The notes: generated by a model not told the origin, from the sequence alone. A stretch of 64,000 bases of DNA from Stenotrophomonas sp. UBA7346 (GCA_002471015.1 DKPB01000030.1:25560-89559), one strand, 5' to 3'. Positions 15,849 through 25,879 are shown, numbered from the stretch's first letter. A program made the numbers and translations.

Positions 15849-16336
15849 TGGAAAGGGTCAGTGCGATTGAGTCTCACATGCCCGCAGGCGTCAGCAGGGT
15901 ACTCATTCCCCAGTACGTGGAGCAGCTCGTTTACCGTCCACCGGCATCGGTGAAGGATCTGGATCGCTTTGTTGGTATCCCTTATGACGAAGCGACGCTC
16001 GACTGCGCCGATTTCGTTTTGCGTGTGCAGAAAGAGTTTTTTCTGCGTGACGTGTCCTTGCCGTCAAGCCGCCCACGCGGTGTAGCTGGGCAGGCGGCCA
16101 TCGGAGAGCTGTCCAGGCCCTTTGCGCAACGGACGGAGACGCCGCAGGACGGCGACCTGGTGCTGATGATAGAGCACGGACAGAAGCGCCCCGGCCATGT
16201 TGGGGTGTACTTCTGGGTGGCGCACGAAGCTTGGGTACTCCACAGCAATGAGCGAAACGGGTGCAGTGTGATGCACCGCGTCCGTGACCTGCCCGACTTC
16301 GGGCTACGTATCGAAGGAACATATTCATGGGTCTGA
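15848..16336 (+). CDS. NlpC/P60-family tail tip peptidase (gpK-like)
   Basis: 162 residues. The catalytic Cys is in YDEATLDCADFVLRVQ (about residue 54), the His in RPGHVGVYF (about 117), and a third polar residue is likely in WVLHSNERNG. This is the papain-like NlpC/P60 arrangement. Tail-tip proteins of this type cleave peptidoglycan cross-links during DNA entry or take part in tip assembly. It overlaps the J gene by 10 bases. Confidence 0.82.
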   Translation: MERVSAIESHMPAGVSRVLIPQYVEQLVYRPPASVKDLDRFVGIPYDEATLDCADFVLRVQKEFFLRDVSLPSSRPRGVAGQAAIGELSRPFAQRTETPQDGDLVLMIEHGQKRPGHVGVYFWVAHEAWVLHSNERNGCSVMHRVRDLPDFGLRIEGTYSWV

Positions 16337-19300
16337 TGGAACTGCCGCGCACCGAGCCGGGCCAGCTGATTGTTACCCCGCATCCGATGCTGCTGGACGG
16401 CCAGCGCACAGTTGTTTGGGAGGCGCGTGCCGGAGAGAGCCTGTATGCGCTGCTGATGCGCAACGTGCCCGAGCTGGACGGGCAGCCGTGGGCGGTTTCC
16501 ATCGGCGGCGTGGTGGTGGAGCGCCACCTGTGGCACTGCGTCTATCCGAAGCAGGGGCAGGTGGTCGAGGTGCGTGGCGGCGTCGGCAAGACCGCGCTGA
16601 TGGTAGTGGCCATGATTGCGCTCACCTACTTCACCATGGGTGCAGGCGCGGGTTGGATTTCGGGTGCTTTCGGCGTTGCTGCCGGGGGAATGGGGGCCAC
16701 CCTGATCGGTGCTGGCCTCTTCATTGCGGGCTCCATGCTCGTCAACAAGGTGCTCGGCCCCAAGCCAGCCAAGATGGGCAGCCAGTCGCAGGATTCTGTC
16801 TATTCCCTGTCCGGTGCCCGGAACCAGCTGCGCCAGTATGAGCCGCTTCCCATGCTGTTCGGCAAGGTGCGCATCACGCCCGACCTGCTGAGCAAGCCAT
16901 ACACCTGGTACGAAGGCAACGACCAGTACCTGGGCCTCCAGCTGTGCGCGGGTATCAATGTCGGCCGCGTCGAGGAGATCTACAACGGCGACACGCTGCT
17001 GAGCAGCTATGAGGGGGCCAAGGTCTACCACGCTGGCTACAGCCAGATGCCGGACCAGGCAATCCCCCTCTATAGCAACGCCGACGTGATCGACGGTGGG
17101 CAGCTGCTGGACACCAGCAGTGACCCGAAACACACCCCGAGCGCGTGGATCGAACGCACCAGCTCGGCAGATACCGTGCGCCTGATTGTCGGGCTGGAAT
17201 TCCAGCTCTACGACAAGACCAGCAAGGGCAAGGACAAGAACAACACCGAGCGCGTCGAGATCCAGTACCGGCCGACCGGTACCACCGGCTGGTTGAGCTT
17301 CGGCAACTACACGCTCAACAGCAGCCAGACCAAGGCCCACCGGGCGGGGTATGGCAAGGATGTGGCGCGCGGTCAGTATGACGTTCGTGTCCGCACGGCT
17401 GGCCTGAACACCGATGGCAGCGGGGCCCAGGCTGCGTTCACCTGGACCACGCTCACCAGTGTGCAGGTGGATGAGAGCGATTACACCGGCATCTCGCGCA
17501 CCGGCCTGGAGCTGAAGGCAACCGGGCAGCTGAACGGAACCCCGGACGAGCTGCGCGCCATCGGGTATGCCGACCCCATTCCGGTATGGGATGGGAGCGC
17601 GTGGACCACGGAAGAAACCAGCAACCCGGGCGCGCAGATCCTTTCCTATGCGCGAGGTATCAGCCGCGGCGGCCGTCTGCTTGGCGGCATGGCGCTGGAT
17701 GAGGATCAGATCGACGTTGAGTCCCTCAAGGCCTTTACGCTGCACTGCGCCGCCAACGGCTACGCGTACAACTTCTACATCAAGGACGCGCGAAACCACG
17801 AACAGGTGCTTTCGGCCATCGCTTTGGCTGGCTTCGGGCAGATCACCTGGGCTGGTGGCCGCCTGGGCGTCGTCTGGGCCGCGCAGGACCAGCCGCTGTC
17901 CGGCGTGGTCAACATGGGCACGATCAAGAAGGGCCAGTTTCAGGTTGATTACAGCCTCAGCAACGCCGCTGACGGTATCGAATACACGTACATCGATGAG
18001 GCGACGTGGGAAACGAAGACGCTGCGGGTGCCCGCTCCGGGCGTGACCACGATGCTCAACCCGGCCCAGGTCACAGGCGAGGGTGTCACGACCGAGGAGC
18101 ATGCCGCCCGCATGGCGCGCTGGCACCTTGCCCAGTCGCTCTACCAGTACAAGGACATTAGCTACAGCACGGACATTGAGCACCTGAGCTACCAGCGGCT
18201 GTCGGTGCTTGCCATGCAGCACGATATGACGCAGTGGGGCTACGGCGGCCGCGTCGTTGCTGCGGCCGAGGTTGCAGGGGTGATGACGCTGCAGCTGGAT
18301 GAGCCAGTGCCAGCGCCGCCCAGCGGCGTGGGGTACATCGGTCTGCGCATCCCTGGTGAGCGCGTGTATCGGGTGCTGAAGGTCAAGCCCTTTACCGGGG
18401 AATCCGACACCATCGATCTGCTGGACCCGTGGCCGTCTGATGCGGCCGTGCCGGGTGCTACCCCGAACAACCCGGCACACGACACGCTCTGGATCTACGA
18501 CTTCAAGCAGACCCCGGGCCTACGCGTGCGCGTGGTGAGCGTGGAGCCGGAGTCAGATCTGAAGGGCGCAAGTGTGCGCGTGGTCCAAGAGGGCGCGGAA
18601 TTCTGGAATTACGTCCTTACGGGCGACTATGTCCCGTCGCCGAGCGGTTCGCTGCTCCAGACCCGGCCGGTGGCGTCGAATCTGCGTGTGACGGAGCAGC
18701 AGGTCGTCCAGGGCAACACCACCTTCACCGAGTTGACCGCCACGTTCGACGTGTCCGGCCCGGTCAGCAACGTTGTCGTGCGCGCGGCCGTCGATGGCCA
18801 GGAGCTGGAAGAGGTGGCCCAGACCCAGACGCGCATGGCGACCTGGCGCATCCCGTCTGCCGGTGCCTACAACATTGTTGTCCGCCCGTTCTCACCCGAT
18901 GGCGAGCCGGGCGTCGCCGTGTCGGCGGCCTATGTGACTGTCGGTGCCGAGCTTCCCCCGAAACTTGTGGATCTGTTTGATGTTGAACAGCGCAGTGGCG
19001 GCGTGCGCATCTACACATGGGGCTGGCTGGCAGAAACCATCCAGTCGCCTGATTTTGCGGGCGTCGAGATCCGGTACATCGCGGGCAGCGTGTCGTCGCC
19101 GATTTGGGACGAAATGACGCCAGTTGGAGACACCGGATACCACACGGCCCCGTTTGAAGTCGTAGTGCCGGAGGCCGGGACGTGGACATTCTCCTGCCGC
19201 AGCCGGAACAGTAACGGCGTTCTGTCTACGGACGCTCGAACTGTCACCCGGGCCCTGACTGCCAACCTTGGCGAGCAAATCGGCGACATTACGGAAGAAC

Positions 19301-22300
19301 AGGCAGCGCAGCAGCGCAAGATTGACCAGGAAATCGAGGCTCGTGTTCAAGGCGACTTGGAGAACGCGACAGCCGTTGCGGATGAGGCTACGGCGCGTGC
19401 GGCAGCTATCGCTACCGAACAGATGGATCGTGCCAGCGCGATCATTGCCGAACAAACTGCACGCGCTGCCGCCATTGCAGCCGAAGCAACTGCACGCTCC
19501 AACGCAATCAACGCGTCTGCGGCTGCCTCGGCAGAAAACCTGTTGAATGCGCAGCTTGCCCTTGAGGCGAAGATCACCAATGAAGCGACGTTGCGACAGA
19601 CTGCCGACACATCGCTTGCCAGCCAGATTGCAACGATCAGTGCAGGCACTGGTGAGCAGTTCGACACTGGTGGCGGCATCTGGTATTTCGACACGACTGC
19701 GGAAGGCTGGACGGCTGTTAGTGGTTCCGGAACTACGATTGTTGATGGATGGCTGCGTCCCGATTTCAGCGCGAATGCCACACAGAACGTGCAGTCACCT
19801 CTGCTGACCTTTGATTCAACGTCATATCGGTACGTTAAGTTCCGTCTGCGCAAGGTTGGTAACCCGGGAATGTGGCGCGGTTGGGTGCGGTGGATCACTG
19901 CTGCCGATCCGACCTATGACACCGCAAAGCAGGTTTCGATTCCCGAGCCAACTTTCGACGCAAACGGCATTGCTACCGTCGATTTCAAGGACATTCCGTG
20001 GCCTGCTGGCGTTACCCGCGTGCGCATCTACCCGTACTCGGGCATGACAAGTGCTGGCAACTACGTTGAATATGACTGGATTGCGCTGGGCCGTCCCTCG
20101 CCTGGTGCGTCTGCTGCTGCGCTGCAGGAGGAGCGTACAGCCAGAATCAGCGGTGATGCTGCCGAAGCCACCCAGCGTACAACCCTGGCAACACAGGTTC
20201 GCGGCAACTACACCGGCACCGATCCGGCCCAGCTGCAGTCTGGCTTGCTCTATCAGGAACGCCAAGTTCGCATCGCCGCCGAAGGTGTCATCGCAACCGA
20301 CGTTTCGAGCCTGAAAGCGCGTATGCCAGCCGGTAACGGCAAAGTGGCCACCGAAGCATCGGTAACTGCAGAAGCTTCCGCGCGCGCAAGTGGGGATGAA
20401 GCTAACGCATCGCGCACGTCCGCCATCGAATCTCTGTTGCCCGCTGGCGGTGGCACGCTGGCAACCGCTGCAGCTGTTGATGCAGTGCAGGCCAACGTCA
20501 ACACAGTTGACGGCAAGGTCACTGCGAACACTGACAGTATTCAGCGGCTTACTGCAGCTGTTGGCTCCGCACTTACTTTGTTCAACGCGTCGTTCGAACT
20601 GGATTCCGGCTGGACTGACTTTCCATCGTCCGACCAGGACACGATTCCCTCTGGCTACAGTTTCGTCACCACGGACCCGCATAGCGGCGCACGCCACTTG
20701 CGCATCAATGGCGGCGGTCAAGGCGCGATCTACAACCGTTCCAAGCTTACTGTCGCTGTCGGCGATGACGTTGATGTGTCGTTCTGGTGCGGCTCCATAG
20801 GTTCAACCCCAGATGGGTATGTCCGCCTGTCAATCTCGTGGCGGAAAGCTGACGGGACCAGTAATGGTGCGGTTGCCACAACGGCTCAGCAAAACACGTC
20901 AGTTGCACGGTGGACAAAAGTTGTTGGCAAGTTGCCGCAGCCGCCAGCCGGTACGGCTTACGGAATCCTCTACATCCAAACCAATCACACGGTTGGCGCG
21001 TGGGCGGTTGACGATGTTCAAGTGAGCAAGGTTGGTGACACCGCCGCTGCTACTGCACAAAGCCTTGCCGCGCTTAGCAACACCGTGACGCAGCAAGGGC
21101 AAGATATATCTGCAGTGTCCACGCGCCTTGGGACCGTCGAAGCGCGGGTTCCGTCGGGAACTGGCGTCTTGGCAACAGGTGCTGCAGTTGATGCGGTGCA
21201 GGCAAGTGTCGCGCTTGTTGACGGCAAGGTCACAGCAAACGCTGACAGCATTTCCAAGCTATCTGCGGAAATCGGCAACGTTATCGCTGTGCAGAACCCA
21301 TCCTTTGAAACCGTCGCTGGAGACATCGGCTGGGGTACTGACATTCTCGGCAGCAATAACACGCTGCCTGCAGCTACCACGTTCACTGATAGCTACGCAG
21401 CCCAGGGCAAGTACTCCGTGCGCATGTCCGGTGGGCCTGATGCGCCAAACCGCATCATGTATAACGCGCAGCAGTTCTCGCTGCAGGGTGTTAAGCGTAT
21501 CTGGTTGTCGCTTGATTCGCGGACGGCCGGTGCCCCACCGGAAGGTACTCAGGTGCGAATCGGTTTGCGTTACTACGATGCAAACGGTGCACAGATTGCC
21601 AATTCCTATATCCCGTGGTTCACGGCAACCGGTGGGACCTGGCAGTGGGGGCAGAACATAGTGTCAGGGTGGCATACGCCGCTCGCAGGTGCAGCGAGCG
21701 CGCGTGTGATTCTGTATGTCCAGGGCCTAACCGCTGGCGTGTTGTTGCTTGACGACGTTCAGGTGAATTTGGAAACAGCGACCGGAGCCGCAATAGCGCA
21801 GACTCTGGCGACTGTAAGCAACACCGTAACCCAACAGGGGCAGGACATTGCTGCAACGTCCGTTCGCCTTGGGACCGTCGAAGCGCGCCTGCCAGCTGGC
21901 AGTGGTGCGCTTGCCACTGTCGCATCAGTTACTGAAGTGGATAGTGCATCGGTTAGCCGAGATGAGGCGCTTGGTACAAGAACCGGAACCATCGAGGCAC
22001 GCTTGCCACCCGGTAGCGACAAGCTGGCGAACGAAGCACGCGTCGTTGCGGCAGAATCCGCTGCAGCTACTGCTACCGGTGCAGTGGCAACGCAACTGAC
22101 GCAAGTTAAAGCCACTGCCGAGGGTGCCAACGCTTCTATCACCAACTTGATGGAAGTCTCCGCAACGACCAACAGCATTGGCCTCGTGGATGGGGGGTTT
22201 GAGGGCAGTAAGGGCTGGGGCTCGTCTTCAACTGTGGACCAACCCAGCTACAACTTGCCATCGACGGCGCAGTATTGGGCAGATACTTATCGCAGTGGCT

Positions 22301-23478
22301 TGCGTAGCCTGCGGTTCAACCCTGGCATTGCATCGGCCGCCAGCGTGTTCAACAACTCATGGTTGAGGGTCAAGACCGGGCAGAAAGTTCGTGTGACGTA
22401 CTGGGCACGTACTACCGGCTCGGTGCCGACAAGTGCTGGCTACATTCGCGTTAGCGCCCGGACATTCAGGACAGACGGCACTAACCCGTATGTGGCAGTC
22501 GGCGCGTCCTCTCCTGTCACTGCGCTGTCGTCAACATGGCAAAAGCTGACTGAGGTTTACACCGTGCCCGCCGGTGTGACGATCATGCAGTTCGCAATGC
22601 AGTGCTTGAACAACAACGCCAACACTGCGGTGTATGTCGATGACGTGAGTGCGGAGCTTATCGGAGAAGAGGGCGAGATTGCCCGCGCGAAGGTCACAAA
22701 CGTACTGGATGTTGACGGGAACATCAGCGGCACGGTCAGCGAGAACGATGGAGTTCGCAGCAGCTACAGTATTCTGGCGAGCGTGTTCCGGGTCGTCTCA
22801 AAGCTGACCGGGATGGGCATGGAGTGGCTGGACGGCTACCTGCGGATATGGAAGGGCTCGGCGCAGTTGGTGCTGGGCCATTCGTTCGGTTCTGGTGACC
22901 TGGTGATGTGGTATGGGCCCAACGTGGGCGCGGCAAACTGTACTAAGTCGAATGGTCTTTTCCACCTCGATACCTCTGGTGGCGGCTACTTCGGCGGCTC
23001 CTTGTCTGCAGGCACTTTGAAGAACGCGGTCCAAACCACTACGACGGTGACAACTGGAACCGAGTTGATCAATGGCCCGTTCGACACAAACGGCAACACA
23101 CGAAGCGTCGTCCTGAGCTTCAGTCGAACAATGGCCTATGTGAGCAATGCATACGGAACTTCCGGATTCACTGCGGGGGCCGGGGAAAACACCGCCACGA
23201 TCAGGCTCTATCGGAAGATCGGGTCGGCAGCAGAGACGCTTTGGCAAACGCTCAACGCTGCGGGCATGGTGGATATTTTCAACGAGGGCGACGCGCCCGA
23301 CAGGGCGAACTCGCGGTGGGGTGGCGCGCTCACAGTCAACGATACTTCACCGGCGGGGCAGCAGGTCACCTATCGAGCCGTAATTACGGGCTATACATCC
23401 CAGTCGGTGTCGCATCCTGGAACGATCAACTCGATCAATACCACCCAAAATTTGGCGATCATCGCCACAGAGCAATGA
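16327..23478 (+). CDS. Tail tip / host specificity protein (J, TipJ family) with triplicated C-terminal beta modules
   Basis: 2383 residues. The N-terminal about 160 residues combine a gpI-like ubiquitin-type region and two hydrophobic segments (ALMVVAMIALTYFTMG and GLFIAGSMLVNKV), so gpI and J functions may be fused. Residues about 160-860 are the conserved J core (SLSGARNQLRQYEPLPMLFGKV onward), then fibronectin-like repeats to about 980. An Ala-rich helical region (about 1000-1090, repeated A-A-I-A-x-E-x-T-A-R) precedes beta domains. Three related carbohydrate-binding-like modules follow from about 1415 to 2115, and a distinct tip ends the protein. It recognises the host receptor. It is exceptionally long; the C-terminal third has lower GC than the J core. 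Confidence 0.9.
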   Translation: MGLMELPRTEPGQLIVTPHPMLLDGQRTVVWEARAGESLYALLMRNVPELDGQPWAVSIGGVVVERHLWHCVYPKQGQVVEVRGGVGKTALMVVAMIALTYFTMGAGAGWISGAFGVAAGGMGATLIGAGLFIAGSMLVNKVLGPKPAKMGSQSQDSVYSLSGARNQLRQYEPLPMLFGKVRITPDLLSKPYTWYEGNDQYLGLQLCAGINVGRVEEIYNGDTLLSSYEGAKVYHAGYSQMPDQAIPLYSNADVIDGGQLLDTSSDPKHTPSAWIERTSSADTVRLIVGLEFQLYDKTSKGKDKNNTERVEIQYRPTGTTGWLSFGNYTLNSSQTKAHRAGYGKDVARGQYDVRVRTAGLNTDGSGAQAAFTWTTLTSVQVDESDYTGISRTGLELKATGQLNGTPDELRAIGYADPIPVWDGSAWTTEETSNPGAQILSYARGISRGGRLLGGMALDEDQIDVESLKAFTLHCAANGYAYNFYIKDARNHEQVLSAIALAGFGQITWAGGRLGVVWAAQDQPLSGVVNMGTIKKGQFQVDYSLSNAADGIEYTYIDEATWETKTLRVPAPGVTTMLNPAQVTGEGVTTEEHAARMARWHLAQSLYQYKDISYSTDIEHLSYQRLSVLAMQHDMTQWGYGGRVVAAAEVAGVMTLQLDEPVPAPPSGVGYIGLRIPGERVYRVLKVKPFTGESDTIDLLDPWPSDAAVPGATPNNPAHDTLWIYDFKQTPGLRVRVVSVEPESDLKGASVRVVQEGAEFWNYVLTGDYVPSPSGSLLQTRPVASNLRVTEQQVVQGNTTFTELTATFDVSGPVSNVVVRAAVDGQELEEVAQTQTRMATWRIPSAGAYNIVVRPFSPDGEPGVAVSAAYVTVGAELPPKLVDLFDVEQRSGGVRIYTWGWLAETIQSPDFAGVEIRYIAGSVSSPIWDEMTPVGDTGYHTAPFEVVVPEAGTWTFSCRSRNSNGVLSTDARTVTRALTANLGEQIGDITEEQAAQQRKIDQEIEARVQGDLENATAVADEATARAAAIATEQMDRASAIIAEQTARAAAIAAEATARSNAINASAAASAENLLNAQLALEAKITNEATLRQTADTSLASQIATISAGTGEQFDTGGGIWYFDTTAEGWTAVSGSGTTIVDGWLRPDFSANATQNVQSPLLTFDSTSYRYVKFRLRKVGNPGMWRGWVRWITAADPTYDTAKQVSIPEPTFDANGIATVDFKDIPWPAGVTRVRIYPYSGMTSAGNYVEYDWIALGRPSPGASAAALQEERTARISGDAAEATQRTTLATQVRGNYTGTDPAQLQSGLLYQERQVRIAAEGVIATDVSSLKARMPAGNGKVATEASVTAEASARASGDEANASRTSAIESLLPAGGGTLATAAAVDAVQANVNTVDGKVTANTDSIQRLTAAVGSALTLFNASFELDSGWTDFPSSDQDTIPSGYSFVTTDPHSGARHLRINGGGQGAIYNRSKLTVAVGDDVDVSFWCGSIGSTPDGYVRLSISWRKADGTSNGAVATTAQQNTSVARWTKVVGKLPQPPAGTAYGILYIQTNHTVGAWAVDDVQVSKVGDTAAATAQSLAALSNTVTQQGQDISAVSTRLGTVEARVPSGTGVLATGAAVDAVQASVALVDGKVTANADSISKLSAEIGNVIAVQNPSFETVAGDIGWGTDILGSNNTLPAATTFTDSYAAQGKYSVRMSGGPDAPNRIMYNAQQFSLQGVKRIWLSLDSRTAGAPPEGTQVRIGLRYYDANGAQIANSYIPWFTATGGTWQWGQNIVSGWHTPLAGAASARVILYVQGLTAGVLLLDDVQVNLETATGAAIAQTLATVSNTVTQQGQDIAATSVRLGTVEARLPAGSGALATVASVTEVDSASVSRDEALGTRTGTIEARLPPGSDKLANEARVVAAESAAATATGAVATQLTQVKATAEGANASITNLMEVSATTNSIGLVDGGFEGSKGWGSSSTVDQPSYNLPSTAQYWADTYRSGLRSLRFNPGIASAASVFNNSWLRVKTGQKVRVTYWARTTGSVPTSAGYIRVSARTFRTDGTNPYVAVGASSPVTALSSTWQKLTEVYTVPAGVTIMQFAMQCLNNNANTAVYVDDVSAELIGEEGEIARAKVTNVLDVDGNISGTVSENDGVRSSYSILASVFRVVSKLTGMGMEWLDGYLRIWKGSAQLVLGHSFGSGDLVMWYGPNVGAANCTKSNGLFHLDTSGGGYFGGSLSAGTLKNAVQTTTTVTTGTELINGPFDTNGNTRSVVLSFSRTMAYVSNAYGTSGFTAGAGENTATIRLYRKIGSAAETLWQTLNAAGMVDIFNEGDAPDRANSRWGGALTVNDTSPAGQQVTYRAVITGYTSQSVSHPGTINSINTTQNLAIIATEQ
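20573..22670 (+). repeat. Three tandem module repeats within the J gene
   Basis: Each unit has a beta domain that opens with N-x-S/G-F-E and closes with V/L-D-D-V-Q/S (about 20573-21035, 21291-21771 and 22178-22670). Between them are helical linkers sharing SNTVTQQGQDI and RLGTVEAR. The linkers at about 21076 and 21818 are near-identical in DNA, including a 23-bp exact match at 21124 and 21865. Other shared DNA blocks (GTTGACGGCAAGGTCAC) occur near 20507 and 21218. This indicates segmental duplication with later divergence of the binding domains. Confidence 0.8.
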
Positions 23479-23487
23479 GGGAAGAAG

Positions 23488-23856
23488 ATGGTGTCAGAGA
23501 TCCAACTCAACGAGCAGGGAGACGTGCAGCGCGTCTACGACGAAAGCAACCGAGACGTGCTGTTCTGTCGTCGCGCGGAGATCTTCTTCACGCCGAACGA
23601 AGACGGTACGCCTAGCACTGAAGGGAAAGTGCTCTGGCACACGCAGTGGTGGCACTACATCGGGAACGTGAAGCGCGCTGAAAGCTTGGGCCCGGTGATC
23701 GAGAACTCGATTGCCCAGGTGCTGGGGGACAGTTACGAGGTGGGGGCGGCCGAGCCATTGCCAGCGGCGGTCATAGTGGCTGGCATCAAGGCTGCATACA
23801 CGCACCGGGCTGCGGCGCATTTTGGGATTGAAACCGGAGAGCAGGGCGAGGGCTAA
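23488..23856 (+). CDS. Hypothetical protein after tail tip gene
   Basis: 122 residues, starting 9 bases after J with a GGGAAGAAG ribosome-binding site. The N-terminal part (MVSEIQLNEQGDVQRVYDES) suggests a small beta domain, then helices and an acidic tail. It could be a J-associated assembly or chaperone protein, as tail-fibre genes are often followed by such factors. It is the last gene with clear phage structure context. Confidence 0.55.
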   Translation: MVSEIQLNEQGDVQRVYDESNRDVLFCRRAEIFFTPNEDGTPSTEGKVLWHTQWWHYIGNVKRAESLGPVIENSIAQVLGDSYEVGAAEPLPAAVIVAGIKAAYTHRAAAHFGIETGEQGEG

Positions 23857-23927
23857 ACGAATCCCTGCAGGCTGTCCTTTATCGCGACGCCAAGCATCCC
23901 AAGGCACGCTGCTATCACTACTGTGTC

Positions 23928-23949
23928 GGTCGGCCCTCTCGGGCCGACC
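23928..23949 (+). terminator. Perfect GC-rich hairpin at end of late operon
   Basis: GGTCGGCCC-tctc-GGGCCGACC: a 9-bp stem and 4-base loop with no T-run on either strand. It sits between the convergent late phage operon and the DUF892 gene and may block read-through or protect mRNA ends. Confidence 0.5.
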
Positions 23950-23975
23950 TGGTGGGTCAGAAAATTGCCTCGGGT

Positions 23976-24473
23976 TTATCCAGCTTTTGCTGCTCTCGCG
24001 TTTCCGCCGCCCTTGGCAAGCATTGTCAGCTTTTCATCAGTAGCTTTCTCTTCTTCCAAGGTTTCAAGCAAGAGCGGTAGCGCATCGTTGTATCCAAGCT
24101 GCTTAGCCAACGCGGCAATGGTGCCGTAAGAGGCGATCTCGTAGTGCTCGACCTTCTGTGCGCCGCCGATCAATGCAGCGTCAAGTACAGGCCCTTTCTC
24201 GATTGAGTCAATCGCCTCCTTGCTTTCCTCAACCAACCCCTCCATGGCCGCGCACTTGATTCTCTTAAGCCTAATGCTCAGTGCCTCGACTACTTGGTCG
24301 ATGCGTTCGATCTGACCTTGCGTCTCTTCCAAGTGAGTTTCGAACGCGAGGGCTAAGTCGGGATTCGAGGCCGCGCGCGCAAGCCGAGGCAGTGCTTTGG
24401 TTAGCTGCTTTTCTGCGCTGTAGATGTCGGACAATTCGTGGATAAAGAGTTCTTCTACTGTCTTAATCGCCAT
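23976..24473 (-). CDS. YciF-like ferritin-fold protein (DUF892)
   Basis: 165 residues: TVEELFIHELSDIYSAEKQL opens the four-helix bundle, later KVEHYEIASYGTIAALAKQL and LLLETLEEEKATDEKL close it. The E/H/E positions (HELSDIYSAE, HLEETQ, EHYE, LEEEKATDEKL) match DUF892 (YciE/YciF) proteins, which are ferritin-like and stress-induced. An alternative name is tellurite or general-stress protein. It is the first non-structural cargo gene of the element and points against the late operon. Confident family call; its role in the element is unknown. Confidence 0.88.
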   Translation of the reverse strand: MAIKTVEELFIHELSDIYSAEKQLTKALPRLARAASNPDLALAFETHLEETQGQIERIDQVVEALSIRLKRIKCAAMEGLVEESKEAIDSIEKGPVLDAALIGGAQKVEHYEIASYGTIAALAKQLGYNDALPLLLETLEEEKATDEKLTMLAKGGGNARAAKAG

Positions 24474-24483
24474 TTCCCGTCTC

Positions 24484-24507
24484 CGTATGTGGATCTTTAA
24501 CCATACG
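24484..24507. promoter_or_regulatory. Inverted repeat between divergent DUF892 and lipocalin genes
   Basis: CGTATG and CATACG separated by 12 bases, placed just before the DUF892 start in the 224-bp divergent intergenic region. Possible operator; nothing else convincing is seen in this interval. Confidence 0.3.
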
Positions 24508-24697
24508 AACGGGGAAGGCAGGTGACGTGAAAGGGCGCATGCTTGATGTGAAATCGAGTATTCAAGCCTGTTAGTGCCGGGTGTTCTGGAGCTGTAGCAA
24601 ATTGGGGCGCTCCGTGAAGCCGTACCGTAGAACCCTCACGGCGCGCTTCGCCTTGTCTGCGTTCTAATCACCTCAAGCCAACGCGTGAGAGGGTGTC

Positions 24698-25189
24698 GTG
24701 CAAACAGAGCTGTGGAGAGCGCCCTATGTAGATATTGACCTGTACATGGGTCGCTGGTACGAAATTTGCCGTAAACCGCAGAGTGCTGACGATAGAGACC
24801 TCCGAGATGTGCGTGTAGACCATTCACGCGGTGCGGATGGCTCGATTGATTTGCTGAGTTCATTCGATCATCCAGTGTTGGGGAATCGTACCTTCCACGG
24901 GGTGGCCACGCCGCAAGATTCCTCAGGTTCACTTTTGGATATCTCCTATCCGGAGACATTGCATTGGTTGCCCTTTCTCTCAGGTAGGGTGTTCGTGGTC
25001 AAGGTTGACGTTGATTACCGGACGGCTTTAATTGGCGATCCGCGACGGCATGGCCTAGTGCTTCTGCATCGAAGTCCGGTGATGGAGCCATCGGAAGCAC
25101 GTAAGTGGCTGCGGATTGCTGAGTGCCAGGGCTTTGACACAGAAAACCTCGTGTGGCCGATTCATTCGGGGTGTGAAGGGCCGCTATGA
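24698..25189 (+). CDS. Lipocalin family protein (Blc-like)
   Basis: 163 residues. The lipocalin signature G-x-W appears in YMGRWYEICRKP (about 16-27). The last strand and closing motif DYRTALIGDPRRHGLVLLHRSP matches bacterial lipocalins of the Blc type. Unlike Blc there is no signal peptide or lipobox, so the protein should be cytoplasmic. The start is GTG with GAGAGGG upstream. The following gene overlaps by ATGA, forming a two-gene operon ended by a terminator at 25880. Confidence 0.85.
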   Translation: MQTELWRAPYVDIDLYMGRWYEICRKPQSADDRDLRDVRVDHSRGADGSIDLLSSFDHPVLGNRTFHGVATPQDSSGSLLDISYPETLHWLPFLSGRVFVVKVDVDYRTALIGDPRRHGLVLLHRSPVMEPSEARKWLRIAECQGFDTENLVWPIHSGCEGPL

Positions 25190-25773
25190 ATACTACGGGT
25201 CCAGCCGGCGGCAGCGCTAAGCTGGCTCCTCGCGATGAGTCCCCACGGCTTTGGACGGTAGGCCATTCCACCCGCACTTGGGAGGATTTTCGGGAAGTCC
25301 TACGAGTCCACGAGTTCACCACGGTGGTTGACGTCAGGCGGTTCCCTGGCTCTCGAAAGTTTCCTTGGTTCGGTAGCGACGCGATGAGCGAGCAGTTGCC
25401 TCGGGACGGCGTTGGCTACGAATGGATTCCTCAATTAGGAGGGCGGCGATCAGTGCTGCCGGGGTCGCCGAATGGCGGGTGGAGAAACTCGTCATTTCAG
25501 GGGTACGCGGATCACATGGCCAGCGCGGAATTTGCGAACGGGCTTGAGCAAGCCTTGGCCGCAGCTGCGCAAGGGCGCACGGCCTTGATGTGTGCCGAGC
25601 TGTTGTGGTGGCGCTGCCATCGGCGCTTGATTTCGGACCTCTTGGTACACCGGGGGCACCAAGTCCTGCATATCCAGACCGAACGAGCGGCAGAACCGCA
25701 CCACCTCAATCCGATGGCCCAAGCGCTAGGCGAGGACCTTATATATCCCCCTTTGCAGCTCGGTTTGCTTTAG
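25186..25773 (+). CDS. DUF488 family protein
   Basis: 195 residues. LWTVGHSTRTWEDFREVL and VVDVRRFPGSRKFPWF are the conserved N-terminal blocks of DUF488; LMCAELLWWRCHRRLISDLL carries the conserved C-x(n)-CHR. The biochemical function of DUF488 is not known; the pattern suggests a nucleotide- or nucleic-acid-related enzyme. It is translationally coupled to the lipocalin gene. Confidence 0.85.
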   Translation: MNTTGPAGGSAKLAPRDESPRLWTVGHSTRTWEDFREVLRVHEFTTVVDVRRFPGSRKFPWFGSDAMSEQLPRDGVGYEWIPQLGGRRSVLPGSPNGGWRNSSFQGYADHMASAEFANGLEQALAAAAQGRTALMCAELLWWRCHRRLISDLLVHRGHQVLHIQTERAAEPHHLNPMAQALGEDLIYPPLQLGLL

Positions 25774-25879
25774 GCCTTCAGAGCACGCCCGTCTCTCTCC
25801 GCTCGGACTTCGCAGAAATGCTTGACTGAATTGAGGGCGGTGGTCATGATCCGCCCCCTCTACTGGGGAGTAGAACCGG

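Noticed and set aside
15982..18480. 832-codon minus-strand open frame opposite the J gene
   Set aside because: Shadow of high-GC coding sequence; the J core on the plus strand is conserved and the minus frame has Arg/His/Val-biased composition without motifs.
20281..22690. Repeats in J considered as CRISPR or other DNA repeat
   Set aside because: Repeat spacing is about 740 bp and in frame; it is protein module duplication. No CRISPR array was seen anywhere in the window.
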